DNA from: Sweltsa coloradensis | Taxonomy: Eukaryota; Arthropoda; Insecta; Plecoptera; Chloroperlidae | Direction: 5' to 3' | Length of the DNA stretch: 64,000 bases | NCBI GenBank assembly: GCA_024449915.1 | Contig: JAMZAV010000915.1 | Location: forward strand, 310,001-374,000 | Shown here: one piece after another, positions 45,406 to 57,899 of the stretch | How the letters are laid out: the number at the start of each line of letters is the position of its first letter | Position numbering within the stretch: position 1 is the stretch's first letter | The notes under the pieces: generated by a model | Seen by the model: the letters and a program-made list of their open reading frames with translations, nothing else | Told to the model about the DNA's origin: nothing | Database searches by the model: none | Position numbers and translations under genes: made by a program

Positions 45406-45578
45406 CTCATATTTTATACAAGTAGTTGCTGAATAATCAAAACTGCTCTTAGCTTCTTGACATGGTGCATTTTCACGTTCCATCAAGACCGACTCGAAAC
45501 CAACAAAGTTCCATCTTCGTACGGTCTGGATGGTGATGTTGATGCATTCACGTAGACTATTAATAGAATTCAACTCAC
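45406..45578 (-). CDS. Candidate internal exon of an unknown gene
   Basis: 173 nt on the minus strand between CTCCTTTCAG and GAG|GTAAAC, open throughout in the frame entered at phase 1 and left at phase 0. It encodes 57 residues with Cys11, Cys39 and Cys53, including LRECINITIQTV, WNFVGFESVL and APCQEAKSSFDY, which suggests a secreted disulfide protein. I do not recognise the family and could not find partner exons with confidence. Confidence 0.4.
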
Positions 45579-45599
45579 CTGAAAGGAGTTCAAGATCTG

Positions 45600-47570
45600 A
45601 GAATGAACACGATTATTTGTTGTAGGAAACTTCCCAGGGATAATTTCAATGTCCCTCTTCAGATGACTCTACAAGCTAAAGGAGGTTAAGGGTAGGTGTG
45701 AAGGGAATGTCTACGTCTATCTAAGAGAACACTATCATTAGAATAAACAACCAAATCAAAATATAAAATAAGGTAAGAATTATTGACGATGGCGAGGATT
45801 CGGCCAAGGACCTCATATATAATAGTTTCGCACGTTGTGTGGTACAACCCTTGAAGCTTTTACATTAGAATATATATATATTAAAAACAGTAAAAAGTAA
45901 ACGAAGTAACATGGTAAAGTGTAGAAATATGTCGCAATGGAATTGCGTACAATGCACAATATATTTATAATCTCAATTCAAATTCAAATTCATTTTACAT
46001 AATGGACGTAAATGGTTTCTTTTTGACTGGTATTTACATTATTTGCAAATGTCATTTGTATTCAAAAGCACTTCTCTATGATTGTAAAAATAGGAAAAAA
46101 TCATAAATAAACCATTACTATACTACTCTTCTTGTACACAAAATGTATGTACATCGAAATTAAATGAGTAATATTGCAAGTTTTACTTTATTGTTAAACC
46201 ACAATCATACACATGTATTTTCTCATTTAATTCTAAATCCCAACTAGAATTTCTATTATTGCAATGCTACTGAATATATGAATGTATTTCTACATGGTAC
46301 TTGAAGTTTTTAATATCTTTGAATCTTAGTTTCTTTGTAATTAAGACGAAAAACACTGAAGTCTGCGTCGCAACATTGTCATGAATTATTAAAATTGAAC
46401 AAATATTATTAACTTAGCATTTCTCGTCTAGAGCGAGTTTCTTGAATCTAATTGAAATAGACGAGCAGAAATCACAAATGCAAAACAAAATGTGACGTTT
46501 CTTCTTATGTGAAAGACAGCACAAAATCCAATAACAATATTATTTTAATTTTTATCAAAATGGAAAAATTAATTCATATTATTATATGCAGGTAAAAACA
46601 CGTAACAGTAAAACATGTTTAATTTTTTCAAAGAATTGTAAAATTTCAAACCTGTCATAATAATATTGTATTCCTTAGATATGGTTGTTTTTCTATTTGC
46701 ATACATTCTACACGCACCCTAGATGTCATCTTAGTCGATCTGCGGACTAAAAAGCACAACAGAAGTGGACAAGTTAAATACAAGTGGTGTTGATCCAGCG
46801 CGCTCGAATGAACATAAGTGCGGTCATAAAAATGTTCTATTTTCTATATATACATTCTATATAAGACATTCTAAGATAATGGGTGAGCATTGTTTTTTAT
46901 ATGGAAAGCAATCCGGAAATTAAAAAAATCCATCTCAGCCGGGTATTGAACCCGGGTCTTTCGAGTTACGGTGATACTGCTTTTTTTCAAATTGAGTTCA
47001 CTCGTTCTTTGAATATCATAGATATATTGATGGTTAAACATAACAATAAATTAAAAAATCGTGATTCCTCCACCAATATTTTGTGTTCATAAATTTAAAG
47101 AGTTTATCAAAATTGGTTTAGAGTGTTAGTAGATGTTTATTACTAACATGATATCTGCTTTGGTTCATTACAAAGAACAACAGTTTTTAAATGACCCGGC
47201 ACCTCCACCAACATTTTTGTGTTTCATATTGCTAAAAAAATTAAGAGCTTATTTAAATTCAGTTAGAGCGCGTGTTTTTTTCATATATAAATGAGGTAAC
47301 AATGTATCATTACATCTGGTTAATCTTTAATGAACAAAAATTTTAATATCCGTATCTCCCACATGGTTTTCACAAATTTTAATTTTAAATCAAGAGTTTA
47401 TGCAAGTTGCGTGTCTATATTAAGATTGACAGTGTTTACACCAACGCAAATTTTAATATTTTATTTACAAACTTATTTAAAAACCTTATCACATCTTTTG
47501 ACACCGAATACTGAAACACTTATTAAAGTCACGGTAATCTCGTATGTTAATATTGACCATCTCTAAGTTT
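45600..47570. other. Intergenic stretch
   Basis: A B-box-like GGGTTCAATACCC occurs on the minus strand (46943-46955) without a convincing A box, so no tRNA is called. The GGCACCTCCACCA motif at 47196 recurs at 26305 and, partly, at 54950. Confidence 0.4.
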
Positions 47571-47572
47571 TA

Positions 47573-48327
47573 TTGGATGAGCGTAGCGAGCGAAGCAAAA
47601 ACTTCAATTTCACTGACCCCTCAAAAAAATTTAGCTCGGTTGTTTTTGTCTGTGCTTGTTTTTTTTTTGTTTTTTGTTTTTTTTGTCGTTTGTTCGCACG
47701 CTTCCGGGAAAACGGCATAAGCGATCTTGATGAAAATTTGACAGGACCTTTGAAATCTCTGAACTTAGACGTGCCACGTTTTTGGCTACAATCGAAGAAA
47801 TATTTCTCATGAATATACGCACTTTTACGATTTTTTTCGATTTTTAGTGCGATATTTTCGTGACATTTGGGCCGATTCTGACCAAACGGGTGGGGCTACA
47901 AAGTTCATATTTTACATGGGACATTAAGGTTATGGTGATGTAGTACCTTGTAAAAAAAAAAATGTTGAAAAAGTTAACCAGAACCCATAAAATAAACGTA
48001 CTTTTACGATTTTTTTCGATTTTTAGTGCGATATTTTCGTGACATTTGGGCCGATTCTGACCAAACGGGTGGCGCTACAACGTTCATATTTCACATGAAA
48101 AAAGAAAGAAAAAGTTGAAAAAATTAGCCAGAATCCATAGCAGAAAGGTTTTGATATGAGTTTTTTTGAGGTTTATAATAACCATTAAAAAGTAACATTT
48201 GAAACTCGACAACAATCACCTACAATGCATTCACAAAGCACTTGCAAAGGAAAAGTGGTCCCACGCAAACAAAAAACTTACAAAAACGCTCATCCATCAA
48301 CGCGGCGGGACTTTAGCGTTTTACTAG
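47573..48327 (+). mobile_element. Helentron-associated-like element H2
   Basis: 5' end TTGGATGAGCGTAGCGAGCG; 3' end GCTCATCCATCAACGCGGCG, hairpin AACGC/GCGTT, TTTTACTAG then T. An internal ~75-bp segment (TTTTACGATTTTTTTCG through ACCAAACGGGTGG) is duplicated at about 47822-47894 and 48002-48072. Confidence 0.8.
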
Positions 48328-48360
48328 TTATTATCTTTGATAAGAAGAATTTCTGGATTG

Positions 48361-49101
48361 TTGGATGAGCGAAGCGAAGATTCCATTTCACTACACTGGA
48401 GAAAAAAATCCGGAATGTTTTTTTTTTGTGTATTTTTGTGTGTTTGTTAACACGATTTCGGCTAAACCGATACTCCGATTGCGATGAAATTTTATGAAAG
48501 CCTTCGAAATATCTTAACTTAGAACTGCCACGTTTTTGAGCGCAATCAGGAAATTGTTTCTTATAAAAAACGCAATTTTCCGATTTTTTTTTCAATTTTT
48601 AAAAAATTTCTTCAACTTATAACACCTACATGCTTTATCCGATTGTAATGACTTTTTCACATAACCTTAATTTTATGAATTCAAATATTCGTGTGAAATT
48701 TGAGCGTAATCGAAAAATTATTTCTCATGAAAATCGAAATTTTACGTTTTTTTCTTTTTAAAAACAATTCTTTGACTTATAACACCTACATGCTTTATCC
48801 TATTGTTATGATTTTTTCACAGAACCCTAATTTCATGAATTAATATACTCGTGTTAAATTTAAGCGCAATCGAATAATTATTTCTTATGAAAATTGCAAT
48901 TTTACGATTTTTTTCTTTTAAAAAATTACGATTTATTTAAAAAATTAAGTTAATTTTTGTAAAATTTAATTAAATTTAAAAAAATCTTCGACTTAGTCAT
49001 GATTTTTTCACAGAACAACAGAAAATCCGCGTTACACATGGCAGCTCAATGCACCAATTACGCTCATCCAACAACGCGGCGGGACTTAAGCGTTTTCCGA
49101 G
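48361..49101 (+). mobile_element. Helentron-associated-like element H3 (subfamily a)
   Basis: 5' TTGGATGAGCGAAGCGAAG, ATTCCATTTCACTACACTGG; 3' GCTCATCCAACAACGCGGCG, hairpin, TTTTCCGAG (one change from CTAG) then T. It begins 33 nt after H2 ends, in the same orientation. Its interior holds repeated blocks around CTTATAACACCTACATGCTT. Confidence 0.78.
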
Positions 49102-49581
49102 TGTTATGTGCATCACAAACTCACGAGTGATGTTTTTTATCTGGACTTTATGCTAACATGGACCGAAACCACGTTTCAAGTGGATATGAGTGTGCATTGT
49201 ACATGACAGAGTGTTGAAGTCGAACAGAAAATATTAAATTGCTTGCACATGGCAGGGTTGAAGAGTAGGCCGACGTAATATTAGCGAACTATACCAATCC
49301 TACAGGTATATGGAATGCATCTTAAATATGATAATCGGTGAATATATGGTGTTAGGTGAGTTTATTATTTGCAAGTTTTGTGATGCAAATAATTCAAGTT
49401 AGAAGAATTATATGTTGGTTATTATGGTGATGTTTGTACGCAGTGTTATTTTTTGTGTTGACTAGTACAGCAATAAATAAAATATCAAAAAATCAAAACT
49501 ACTTTGTTTTATAGTAACGTAGATTTCTAGGAGACATTGATGAAAGTGAATTAGGGATTTATTAGGTGTAATGATTGATAA

Positions 49582-50346
49582 TTGGATGAGCGAAGCGAAG
49601 ACTTCAATTTCACCGACCCCCCAAAAAATTAAGCTCGGGTGTTTTTTTTTTTTTTTTTTTTTTTTGGTTTTTCCGTCTGTTTGTTCGCTCTCTACCGGGC
49701 AAACGGTATATGCGATCTTGATGAAAATTTGACACGACCTTCGTTTTCTCTGAACTTAGACTTGCTACATTTTTGGGTACAATCGGAGAAATATTTCTCA
49801 TGAATATCGTACTTTTACGATTTTTTTCGATTTTTAGTGCGATATTTTCGTGCCATTTGGGCCAATTCTGACCAAACGGGTGGGGCTTCAACGTTCATAT
49901 TTCACATGGACATTAAGGTTATGGTGATGTTTTGCTTTCTGAAAGAAAAAGTTGAAAAAGTTAGCCAGAATCGAGAGAAATAAAGCTTTTAATATACGTT
50001 TTTTGACTTTTTGTGCGATATTTTCGTGCCATTTGGGCCAATTCTGACCAAACGGGTGGGGCTACAACGTTCATATTGTACATGGACATTATGGTTATGG
50101 TTATGTAGTACCTTTTGAAAGAAAAAGTGGAAAAATTTAGCCAGAATCCATAGAAATAAAGCTTTTAATACAAGTTTTTTACGGTAAATAAAACCAATTG
50201 ACAAGAAACAAAAGAAACTTGACAACATTCACCTACAATGCGTAGGCAGCAAAACAAAGCACTTGCAAAAGTAAAGATATCCCACGCAAACTAAAACCTT
50301 TAAAAAGCTCATCCATCAACGCGGCGGGACTTAAGCGTTTTCCTAG
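49582..50346 (+). mobile_element. Helentron-associated-like element H4
   Basis: Complete: 5' TTGGATGAGCGAAGCGAAG, subterminal GCTCATCCATCAACGCGG, hairpin, TTTTCCTAG, then T. 765 bp. Confidence 0.82.
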
Positions 50347-50361
50347 TAATTTGTCATAACA

Positions 50362-51900
50362 CTAGGAAAACGCTAAAGTCCCGCCGCGTTGAAGGATGAG
50401 CTTTTTATAGCTTTTAGTTTGCGTGGCATATCTTAACTTTTGCAAGTGCTTTGTTTTGTTGCCTACGCATTGAAGTGATTGTTGTCAAGTTTCTATTGTT
50501 TTTTGTCAATTGGTATTATTTACCTTAAAAAACTTATATTAAAAGCTTTATTTCTATGGATTATGGCTAACTTTTTCAACTTTTTCTTTCAAAAGGTACG
50601 ACATCACCATAACCCTAATGTCCATGTATAATATGAACGTTGTAGCCCCACCCGTTTAGTCAGAATTGGCCCAAATGGCACGAAAATATCGCACAAAAAA
50701 TCAAAAAACTTATATTAAAAGCTTTATTTCCATAGATTTTGGCTAACTTTTTCTTTTTGGATGAGCGAAGCGAAGACTTCAATTTCACCGACCCCCCAAA
50801 AAATTTAGCTCGGGTGTTTTTTTTTTTTTTTCGTTTTTCCGTCTTTTTGTTCGCTCTCTACCGGGCAAACGGTATATGCGATCTTGATGAAAATTTGACA
50901 CGACCTTCGTTTTCTCTGAACTTAGACTTGCTACATTTTTGGGTACAATCGAAGAAATATTTCTCATGAATATCGTACTTTTACGATTTTTTTTCGATTT
51001 TTAGTGCGATATTTTCGTGCCATTTGGGCCAATTCTGACCAAACGGGTGGGGCTTCAAAGTTCATATTTCACATGGACATTAAGGTAATGGTGATGTATT
51101 GCTTTCTGAAAGAAAAAGTTGAAAAAGTTAGCCAGAAACGAGAGAAATAAAGCTTTTAATATAAGTTTTTGACTTTTTGTGCGATATTTTCGTGCCATTC
51201 GGGCCAATTCTGACCAAACGGGTGGGGCTACAACGTTCATATTATACATGGACATTAAGGTTATGGTTATGTAGTACCTTTTGAAAGAAAAAGTGGAAAA
51301 ATTTAGCCACAATCCATAGAAATAAAGCTTTTAATACAAGTTTTTTACGGTAAATAAAACCAATTGACAAGAAACAAAAGAAACTTGACAACATTCACCT
51401 ACAATGCGTAGGCAGCAAAACAAAGCACTTGCAAAAGTAAAGATATCCCACGCAAACTAAAACCTTTAAAAAGCTCTTCCATCAACGCGGCGGTACTTTA
51501 GCGTTTTCCTAGTAAAAAGCAATACATCACCATTACCTTAATGTCCATGTGAAAAATGAACGTTGTAGTCCCACCCGTTTGGTCAGAATCGGCCCAAATG
51601 TCACGAAAATATCGCACTAAAAATCGAAAAAAAATCGTAAAAGTACGATATTCATGAGAAATATTTCTTTGATTGTATCCAAAAACGTAGCAAGTCTAAG
51701 TTCAGAGATTTCGAAGGTCCTGTCAAATTTTCATCAAGATCGCATATGCCGTTTGCCCGGTAGAGAGCGAACAAACAGACAAAAATACAAACAAAAAAAA
51801 CAACAAAAAAACAAAAAAAAAACACCCGAGCTAAATTTTTTTGGGGGTCAGTGAAATTAAAGTCTTCGCTTCACACGCTTCGCTCGCTACGCTCATCCAA
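50362..51900 (-). mobile_element. Helentron-associated-like element H5, split by H6
   Basis: The 3' end CTAG lies at 50362, 15 bp from the end of H4 and facing it. The body reads to about 50756, is interrupted by H6, and resumes at 51513 (AAGCAATACATCACC) to the 5' end GCTCATCCAA at 51900. The uninterrupted paralog H7 shows continuity across the break. Confidence 0.8.
50757..51512 (+). mobile_element. Helentron-associated-like element H6, nested in H5
   Basis: Complete 756-bp copy, 5' TTGGATGAGCGAAGCG and 3' GCGTTTTCCTAG. T is found on both sides and no target duplication is visible. Very similar to H4. Confidence 0.85.
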
Positions 51901-52234
51901 ATATACATAGGTGTTTTATATTGGGAATCATTTCTTCAGGTGAGCGTGAAGGAAATAAATTGCAGGGAGCATATCATGGGAAACAAGAAGAAATGTGTTG
52001 TTATTCTTTAAAAAACTTATTTTTTAATGAAATAATCAAGAAACATTTAAGAATAAATGTAAAAATATAGCATTTTAATACTTTTTGACTTATAAAATCC
52101 CATTTCGAATGTCTTTATGAATTTTTTAAGTAGAATAATTTGTTGTTTTTTGGAAACATAAAAACTTCCATAAAATCAATTACACCTTCAAGAGTGTTTT
52201 TGTTGAGTTGTTTTTTGTTTTGAATTGAGAAATA

Positions 52235-53000
52235 CTAGGAAAACGCTAAAGTCCCGCCGCGTTGATGGATGAGCTTTTTTAAAGTTTTTAGTTTGCGTGG
52301 GATATCTTTACTTTTGCAAGTGCTTTGTTTTTCTGCCGACGCATTGTAGGTGATTCTTGTCAAGTTTCTATTGTTTCTTGTTAATTTGTTATTATTTAAC
52401 GTAAAAATCTTACATTAAAAGCTATATTTCTATAGATTCTGGCTAACTTTTTCAACATTTTCTTTCAAAAGGTACTACATCACCATAACTTTAATGTCAA
52501 TATGAACGTTGTAGCCCCACCCGTTTGGTCAGAATTGGCCCAAATGGCACGAAAATATCGCACAAAAAGTCAAAAACGTATATTAAAAGCTTTATTTCTC
52601 TCGATTCTGGCTAACTTTTTCAACTTTTTCTTTCAGAAAGCAATACATCACCATTACCTTAATGTCCATGTGAAATATGAACGTTGTAGCCCCACCCGTT
52701 TGGTCAGAATTGGCCCAAATGGCACGAAAATATCGCACTAAAAATCGAAAAAAATCGTAAAAGTACGATATTCATGAGAAATATTTCTTCGATTGTACCC
52801 AAAAACGTGGCAAGTCTAAGTTCAGAGAAAACGAAGGTCGTGTCAAATTTTCATCAAGATCGCATATTATGCCGTTTGCCCGGTAGAGAGCGAACAAACA
52901 GACGGAAAAACAAAAAAACAAAAAAAAAACAAAAAAAAAACAACCGAGCTAAATTTTTTGGGGGGTCGGTGAAAGTTAAGTCTTCGCTTCGCTCATCCAA
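52235..53000 (-). mobile_element. Helentron-associated-like element H7
   Basis: Complete minus-strand copy: CTAGGAAAACGCTAAAGTCC at the left (3' end), GCTTCGCTCATCCAA at the right (5' end). 766 bp. It serves as the intact reference for H5. Confidence 0.82.
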
Positions 53001-53639
53001 TTATAGTTTTGTTATACTGAAATCAGAAAACAATTATCCCATTCCATTCGTCATGAGTTAAAAGTTACATTTTATATTGTAACTCATTACTCAACACACT
53101 TCCATTATGTTTTTGGAATGCAAATATAGGGACCGAGATTGAGATTTTTGAACGGTTTTTACAATAGCATTTTTTCTAGAAAGCTTTTAAAACACGCTAA
53201 ACCGTTGTTGCTGTCGTAAAGTATGTGAGACAAGACTGAAAGTGACAAGCTATCAGCTAAAATTTTCCCAAGTAGATTTATTTCTAGCAATGCAGCTGAA
53301 CATTTCAGATATTTAACAAAAACCTTTACTGCTCTCAAAGTGATTTATCATTGCCAACGCGTGTACGTGTAGCAGTGAATTTACCTTTCATGTATAAACT
53401 CTAGAAGTTTTCAACATTTTTTTTTTCATTTTATAGCATGATAAATTAGCACAACGTTTGGACGGTCGACAAATTGAAGTGCTACGCTCTTGCTGAGGTT
53501 GTTGCAAGCCAGTGTACCTTATCACCAAAACAAGTTTCTATTTGCTGATGAGATTTAGAGAACAATGTTTTGAGAGTTAAAATTCAGTTATAAATTCAAC
53601 ACCTATCAGAGCCCATGTCGGAATTTGCCAAGTGGTCTC

Positions 53640-53920
53640 TGCCGATCGAAAAAGACGAGAAGAGAGAAAAAAATCTATCTCCCAAACATGCATGTGCATT
53701 ACTCCCCGAAACTAAAGGTGAGTTCTAGCCGTAGTTGTCAGGGCCCCCCCCCCCCCCCACCTCGTCGTGACGACCTCTCCGACGACGACTACGAAGATAC
53801 GAACGATGACAAAGACGACAGCGATGTGAGAAACTTCCCTTGTCTCTAGATGGATCTGTCCTGCATGGGACTACATTTCCTCCCACTTATATCCTAGGCT
53901 AGGATGGCGCATAATGACAA
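53640..53920. repeat. Dispersed repeat M, copy 2
   Basis: Same blocks as 8395-8735, with a C run (53744-53758) instead of the CACCTTCCCC segment and a shorter GAC run. A third, rearranged fragment with CTCCCCGAAGCTAAA is at 57385-57500. Confidence 0.65.
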
Positions 53921-54139
53921 AAAATGGGAAAATAATAATAAATTTAAAAAAAAGTGTGAACTTAAAAAACTATATGATATTTTTACAATTTAGTTATCAC
54001 CAGCACCCTCTATATCGCGCGCACAAAGCATTACGGGAGAAAGGGCCCGTACTTACACGCCAAAAGCCATATGCTCGGGTGTGTGGGGCCTACTGCGTTT
54101 CCAACACAGTCCGTGCAGTCCAACGCATTAAATAAAATA

Positions 54140-54205
54140 AATAAATACATTGGATTCAGAGTCTACCCACTCAGTTATATAACTGATTTTCAGTGGGCAT
54201 ATTGC
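54140..54205 (-). mobile_element. SINE family 2, 3'-end fragment
   Basis: The reverse complement contains CCCACTGAAAATCAGTTATA followed by ACTGAGTGGGTAGACTC, the family 2 terminus. It lies between two inverted copies of a ~20-bp ATTAYGGGAGAAAGGG segment (54028-54046 and 54222-54241). Confidence 0.5.
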
Positions 54206-54999
54206 ATTTAGCATGTAAATTCCCTTTCTCCCATAATGCTTTCCAACGGAGCGCGCATGCGAGTTAATTCTGAAAATGGTGTATTTGATGGCTAGCACAG
54301 ATGATAACCTACTTAATTGTAGAGAGGTATCAATGCGATGTGGACCAGTGATGCTGTGATAGTGATAGATCAATAAGCTAGATGCGAAGTACTTGACGGA
54401 ACAAGGAGAAGTAATCAGAGTTCCAGCTAGAACTAGGTCAAGATCAGCTCGAACTACAGGAATATGAGACCGCTCTGCTAGGGGTGTTGAAGAGTATGTC
54501 GAGAGTCAGGTTTAACACAGGACTTGAGATACGAACTGCACTGCATTCCTCAATATCTAGTGAACAACTGACTGTACTTACAACTAGGATTGTAGAGAGG
54601 TTGTCAATACGATGTGGACTAATTTAATAAATTGTCACAGATTAAAAAGTGAAATATCTTCGGTCAAATAGCTCAGATTGGTTATTTTTCTATGGCTCAG
54701 ATGAAAAACAGAAAACAAACTTGCAACCATAGTGACTGGAAAAAGTGTCACAATAAAATTTTATAGCAAGTATCAAAATCTAAAAACGGTAATATTTCGC
54801 ATAAAAATAGATGACTCACGTACTAACAATTGAGCCAATGACACAGTCTTAGATCAACCCAAACATATACATTTCATGTAAAATCACATTCTCAAACCTA
54901 TAAAAATACGATTTGTTAGTAGAGTTTATGAACTTTTAGAAATTCTGTGAAGCACCTCCACCATTTGTAAAAGTCTGGCGAATTTACTACAGGCTTAAG

Positions 55000-55385
55000 A
55001 AGGCACCTTAATAAAGCATGTTAAAAGTAAATTTTATATTCGGGTTGGGAAAAGATGTCGATATTTCGAAAAAATATAGGAAGAATTTTGTCAATATCGA
55101 TATTTGAATACATGAATTTTCGTTTTTTAATGCTCTTTGCTGCAAATACATAAGAAAAATGATTTTTTATTCTTCGAATATTCCTCCATAATTAAGCACG
55201 TGAACCAAAAATTTAAATAAAAAAATCATTTATCTTATGTATTTGCAGCAAAGAGCATTTTTTTTCTTTCGAAAATTCATGTGTTCAAATACCGATATTG
55301 ACGAAATTCTTCCGATATTTTTTCGAAGTATCGACATCTTTTCCCAACCCGAATATAAAATTTACTAAATTTATTAAGGTGCCTT
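55000..55385. mobile_element. 386-bp foldback MITE
   Basis: AAGGCACCTTAATAAA is inverted at the right end. The arms pair almost throughout, including GGGTTGGGAAAAGATGTCGA and TTTGCTGCAAATACATAAGA with their complements. The loop is near 55195. Confidence 0.8.
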
Positions 55386-56940
55386 TTTCATCTTCTAGGC
55401 CTCAATTCCTGTACATTTGTTTTACCCTCCGAGCCCCCAACCCTTCCCCGTGCTTGCCCCAACCAATCACCAGTCATCAAAAGGCAACAATGTTTATTTG
55501 TTCGTGTGTTCTTTTATAAACCCTTGGTATTTAACCTCTAGGTACTGTACAGAAATACGGTTTTACCTAACTCCCACCCAACTCTGGGGCCCCTAGCGCC
55601 CTATCTGTATGCCGGTCTGAAACGTTTGTTTATAGGATACGTGACTATATTACCGTGTATACAATATTTATTACGGCGTATTCCATTTGGATTTTACGAT
55701 TGGCCCTGAAATGTATCGCGTTTTCACTGGTAACATTGCTCTCAGTTGTGAATACGATTGAGAGCAATAAAAGAAGCTCCGCCTTCAAGGATCAGTACAT
55801 CGGCTTAAGTGCAATAAATGCGTGCGTGCATTTATATATTGGTTTATATGGGTTTATCACTCAAATCTACAAATTCAATACATGATACAGTGATGGATAT
55901 GAATTAATTTGTAATGTCCAGAACAAAGTCTAGACCCTAAAATATTTGTCTGTTTCCTTTTAGATGAATTATGTTAAATTTATTTGAACAACAAAGTATT
56001 TATTGTTTTCAGAATGAGAGTTTTACATTCGCTATATTCTTGTTCTGGCAATACAATTTCAATAGCATATTCGAAGAAGTGTATAAGCACACTTGTTTTA
56101 CACTACCAATGCTATAAAATGACCTGTAAAAGTATTTGTCAACGAGTAGGTAAAATATTTTGTGTTTGCCAACTCCCTAAAGCGGGAAAATAATCCTCTG
56201 CGCTTGACAGTCGTTTTCTACTGATCTTTGCCTTGTGAAAAAAAATACTTAGGCGAAACCTGACGTTACTACGTCTAGCAACACTGCCCTGGGTAAAACT
56301 GAGGGCAGTCCAGTTGAATCGGCATTGAAATTCACATTCCAGAAATTACATTTTACAAACCACTTTTCATTATTTTAAAGATAAAATTTTTTGTTTTTGG
56401 GCATCCTTTTAAAAAAAGGATATCGATGGACAAATGTTCTAATTAGGGGGGTGTTGAATTTAAAGGATGATAAAATGTGATGAAAGGGAGTTTTCTTTTT
56501 ATTGCCTAGTTTTTATTTTGGGAAAACTATCGTAACTTTATTGCCGCCTGTGCACGCCTCGTATAGCTATCACTATACGCGCACAGTCTCAGCAAGCGTC
56601 AAGGTAGAGTAGTCGAGACGTGGGTGGAATTGATATATGGACGCGATCTAGAATAAAAGGGTCCAACCCCGATCAGGGATATTGACCCGGGGATCCCTCG
56701 CTAACACGTACGTTTGTGAAACTGAGAAGCCGGATTTTATGCTGTAATGCTGTCTATCAGACCTCACTGTCACGACAACCCTGAAAATAAATTTTGTTTT
56801 CACTGTACCTCTGGTTAAGTAATTAATTTATTTTTAAATAAACGTAATTAAAACAACTGCAGACACAACAATGAACTACAGTTTTTTTTAGTGAGGAACA
56901 CACTCGCATTTAAGACTTTTTTTATTAAATTTTATTGTTT

Positions 56941-57036
56941 GTCTGCATCTATGTAGATTTATTTAGTTGTCCTCCTTTGTAAATCAGTTTTTAACTGAAT
57001 AGAATAGACGTTAAATAAAAAAAAAATAATAAAGTA
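56941..57036 (+). repeat. Dispersed repeat F, copy 2
   Basis: Same segment and A-rich tail as 18041-18143. Confidence 0.55.
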
Positions 57037-57899
57037 AAGTTTGAATCAGGGTTGCAATTTTCTCACTTTGTTTTTGGGTTACTTTAAGAATAGAAGATTA
57101 ATTACTGTTTGCGTAGCTATATTCTATTGCATTTTTCTATTGGCAATGTTGTCACGTAGGGAATCATTTTTATTTTAGAATGACGTTTACAGTATTACTA
57201 TTCCGAGGAAAACCTCAAACAAGTTTACAAGTATCGCTGTTGGACGATATCGATCCCACACCCTCTAGAGTAAAAGTCACAAGTGTTACAGCTAACCCAA
57301 TTGTATCAGTTTTTCTCCATTACTGTTGGGCTATAAACCTCCTGCTCGTTAACTTCTTGTGGTATAGTTAGTTAGTATGGGAGTACTCTGCTCCCCGAAG
57401 CTAAAAGAGAGATTTGTTACCCGTCTGGGCCCGGGGTACAATAGTCTACACTTCCCCAGTAGCTCTGTCTGCGTTCGAGCAACTAAGTGGATGGCACCAT
57501 AAGTTGACGATTTGGTTTGTTAAACAAAAACATTAAAGATTTATTAGATCACGGATGAAAATACAAAATAAATACAAAGTTAATTTTTTAAGATGAAATT
57601 CGCAATGTTAAAAAAAAAAATACCCCTTGTAAACATCCGGTTTAACAAACACAACGTAATAGGAATGCCCATTGTTAGTGATTTTTTTAGAAAAAGCGAA
57701 GCCCACTATTCCCAACCAAAATACAAACCTTTTTCGAAGGCCCCAATATCTATTTTAACTCACTATAAAAAGAAACTAAACAACGCAGTCTTGGCAGAGT
57801 TTTAGTCCTTTGGGGAGAGAAATATTTCCCTGGGGTTACCTCTCTTTCCCTATGTGGTGCCAGGCACTAAATTTTCCAACTTTTAACTAGCCCCACCCC

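Noticed and set aside
46921..46990. tRNA gene suggested by GGGTTCAATACCC
   Set aside because: No A box or cloverleaf at the right distance. At most an old SINE remnant.
49610..53061. Recurrent ~60-95 residue frames beginning MRNISSIVPKNVASLSSE in several places
   Set aside because: They arise from the conserved nucleotide sequence of the Helentron-like elements. Their C-terminal parts cross poly-A/T runs in different frames, and H1, H2 and H5 variants differ by frameshifts, so no protein-level selection is apparent.
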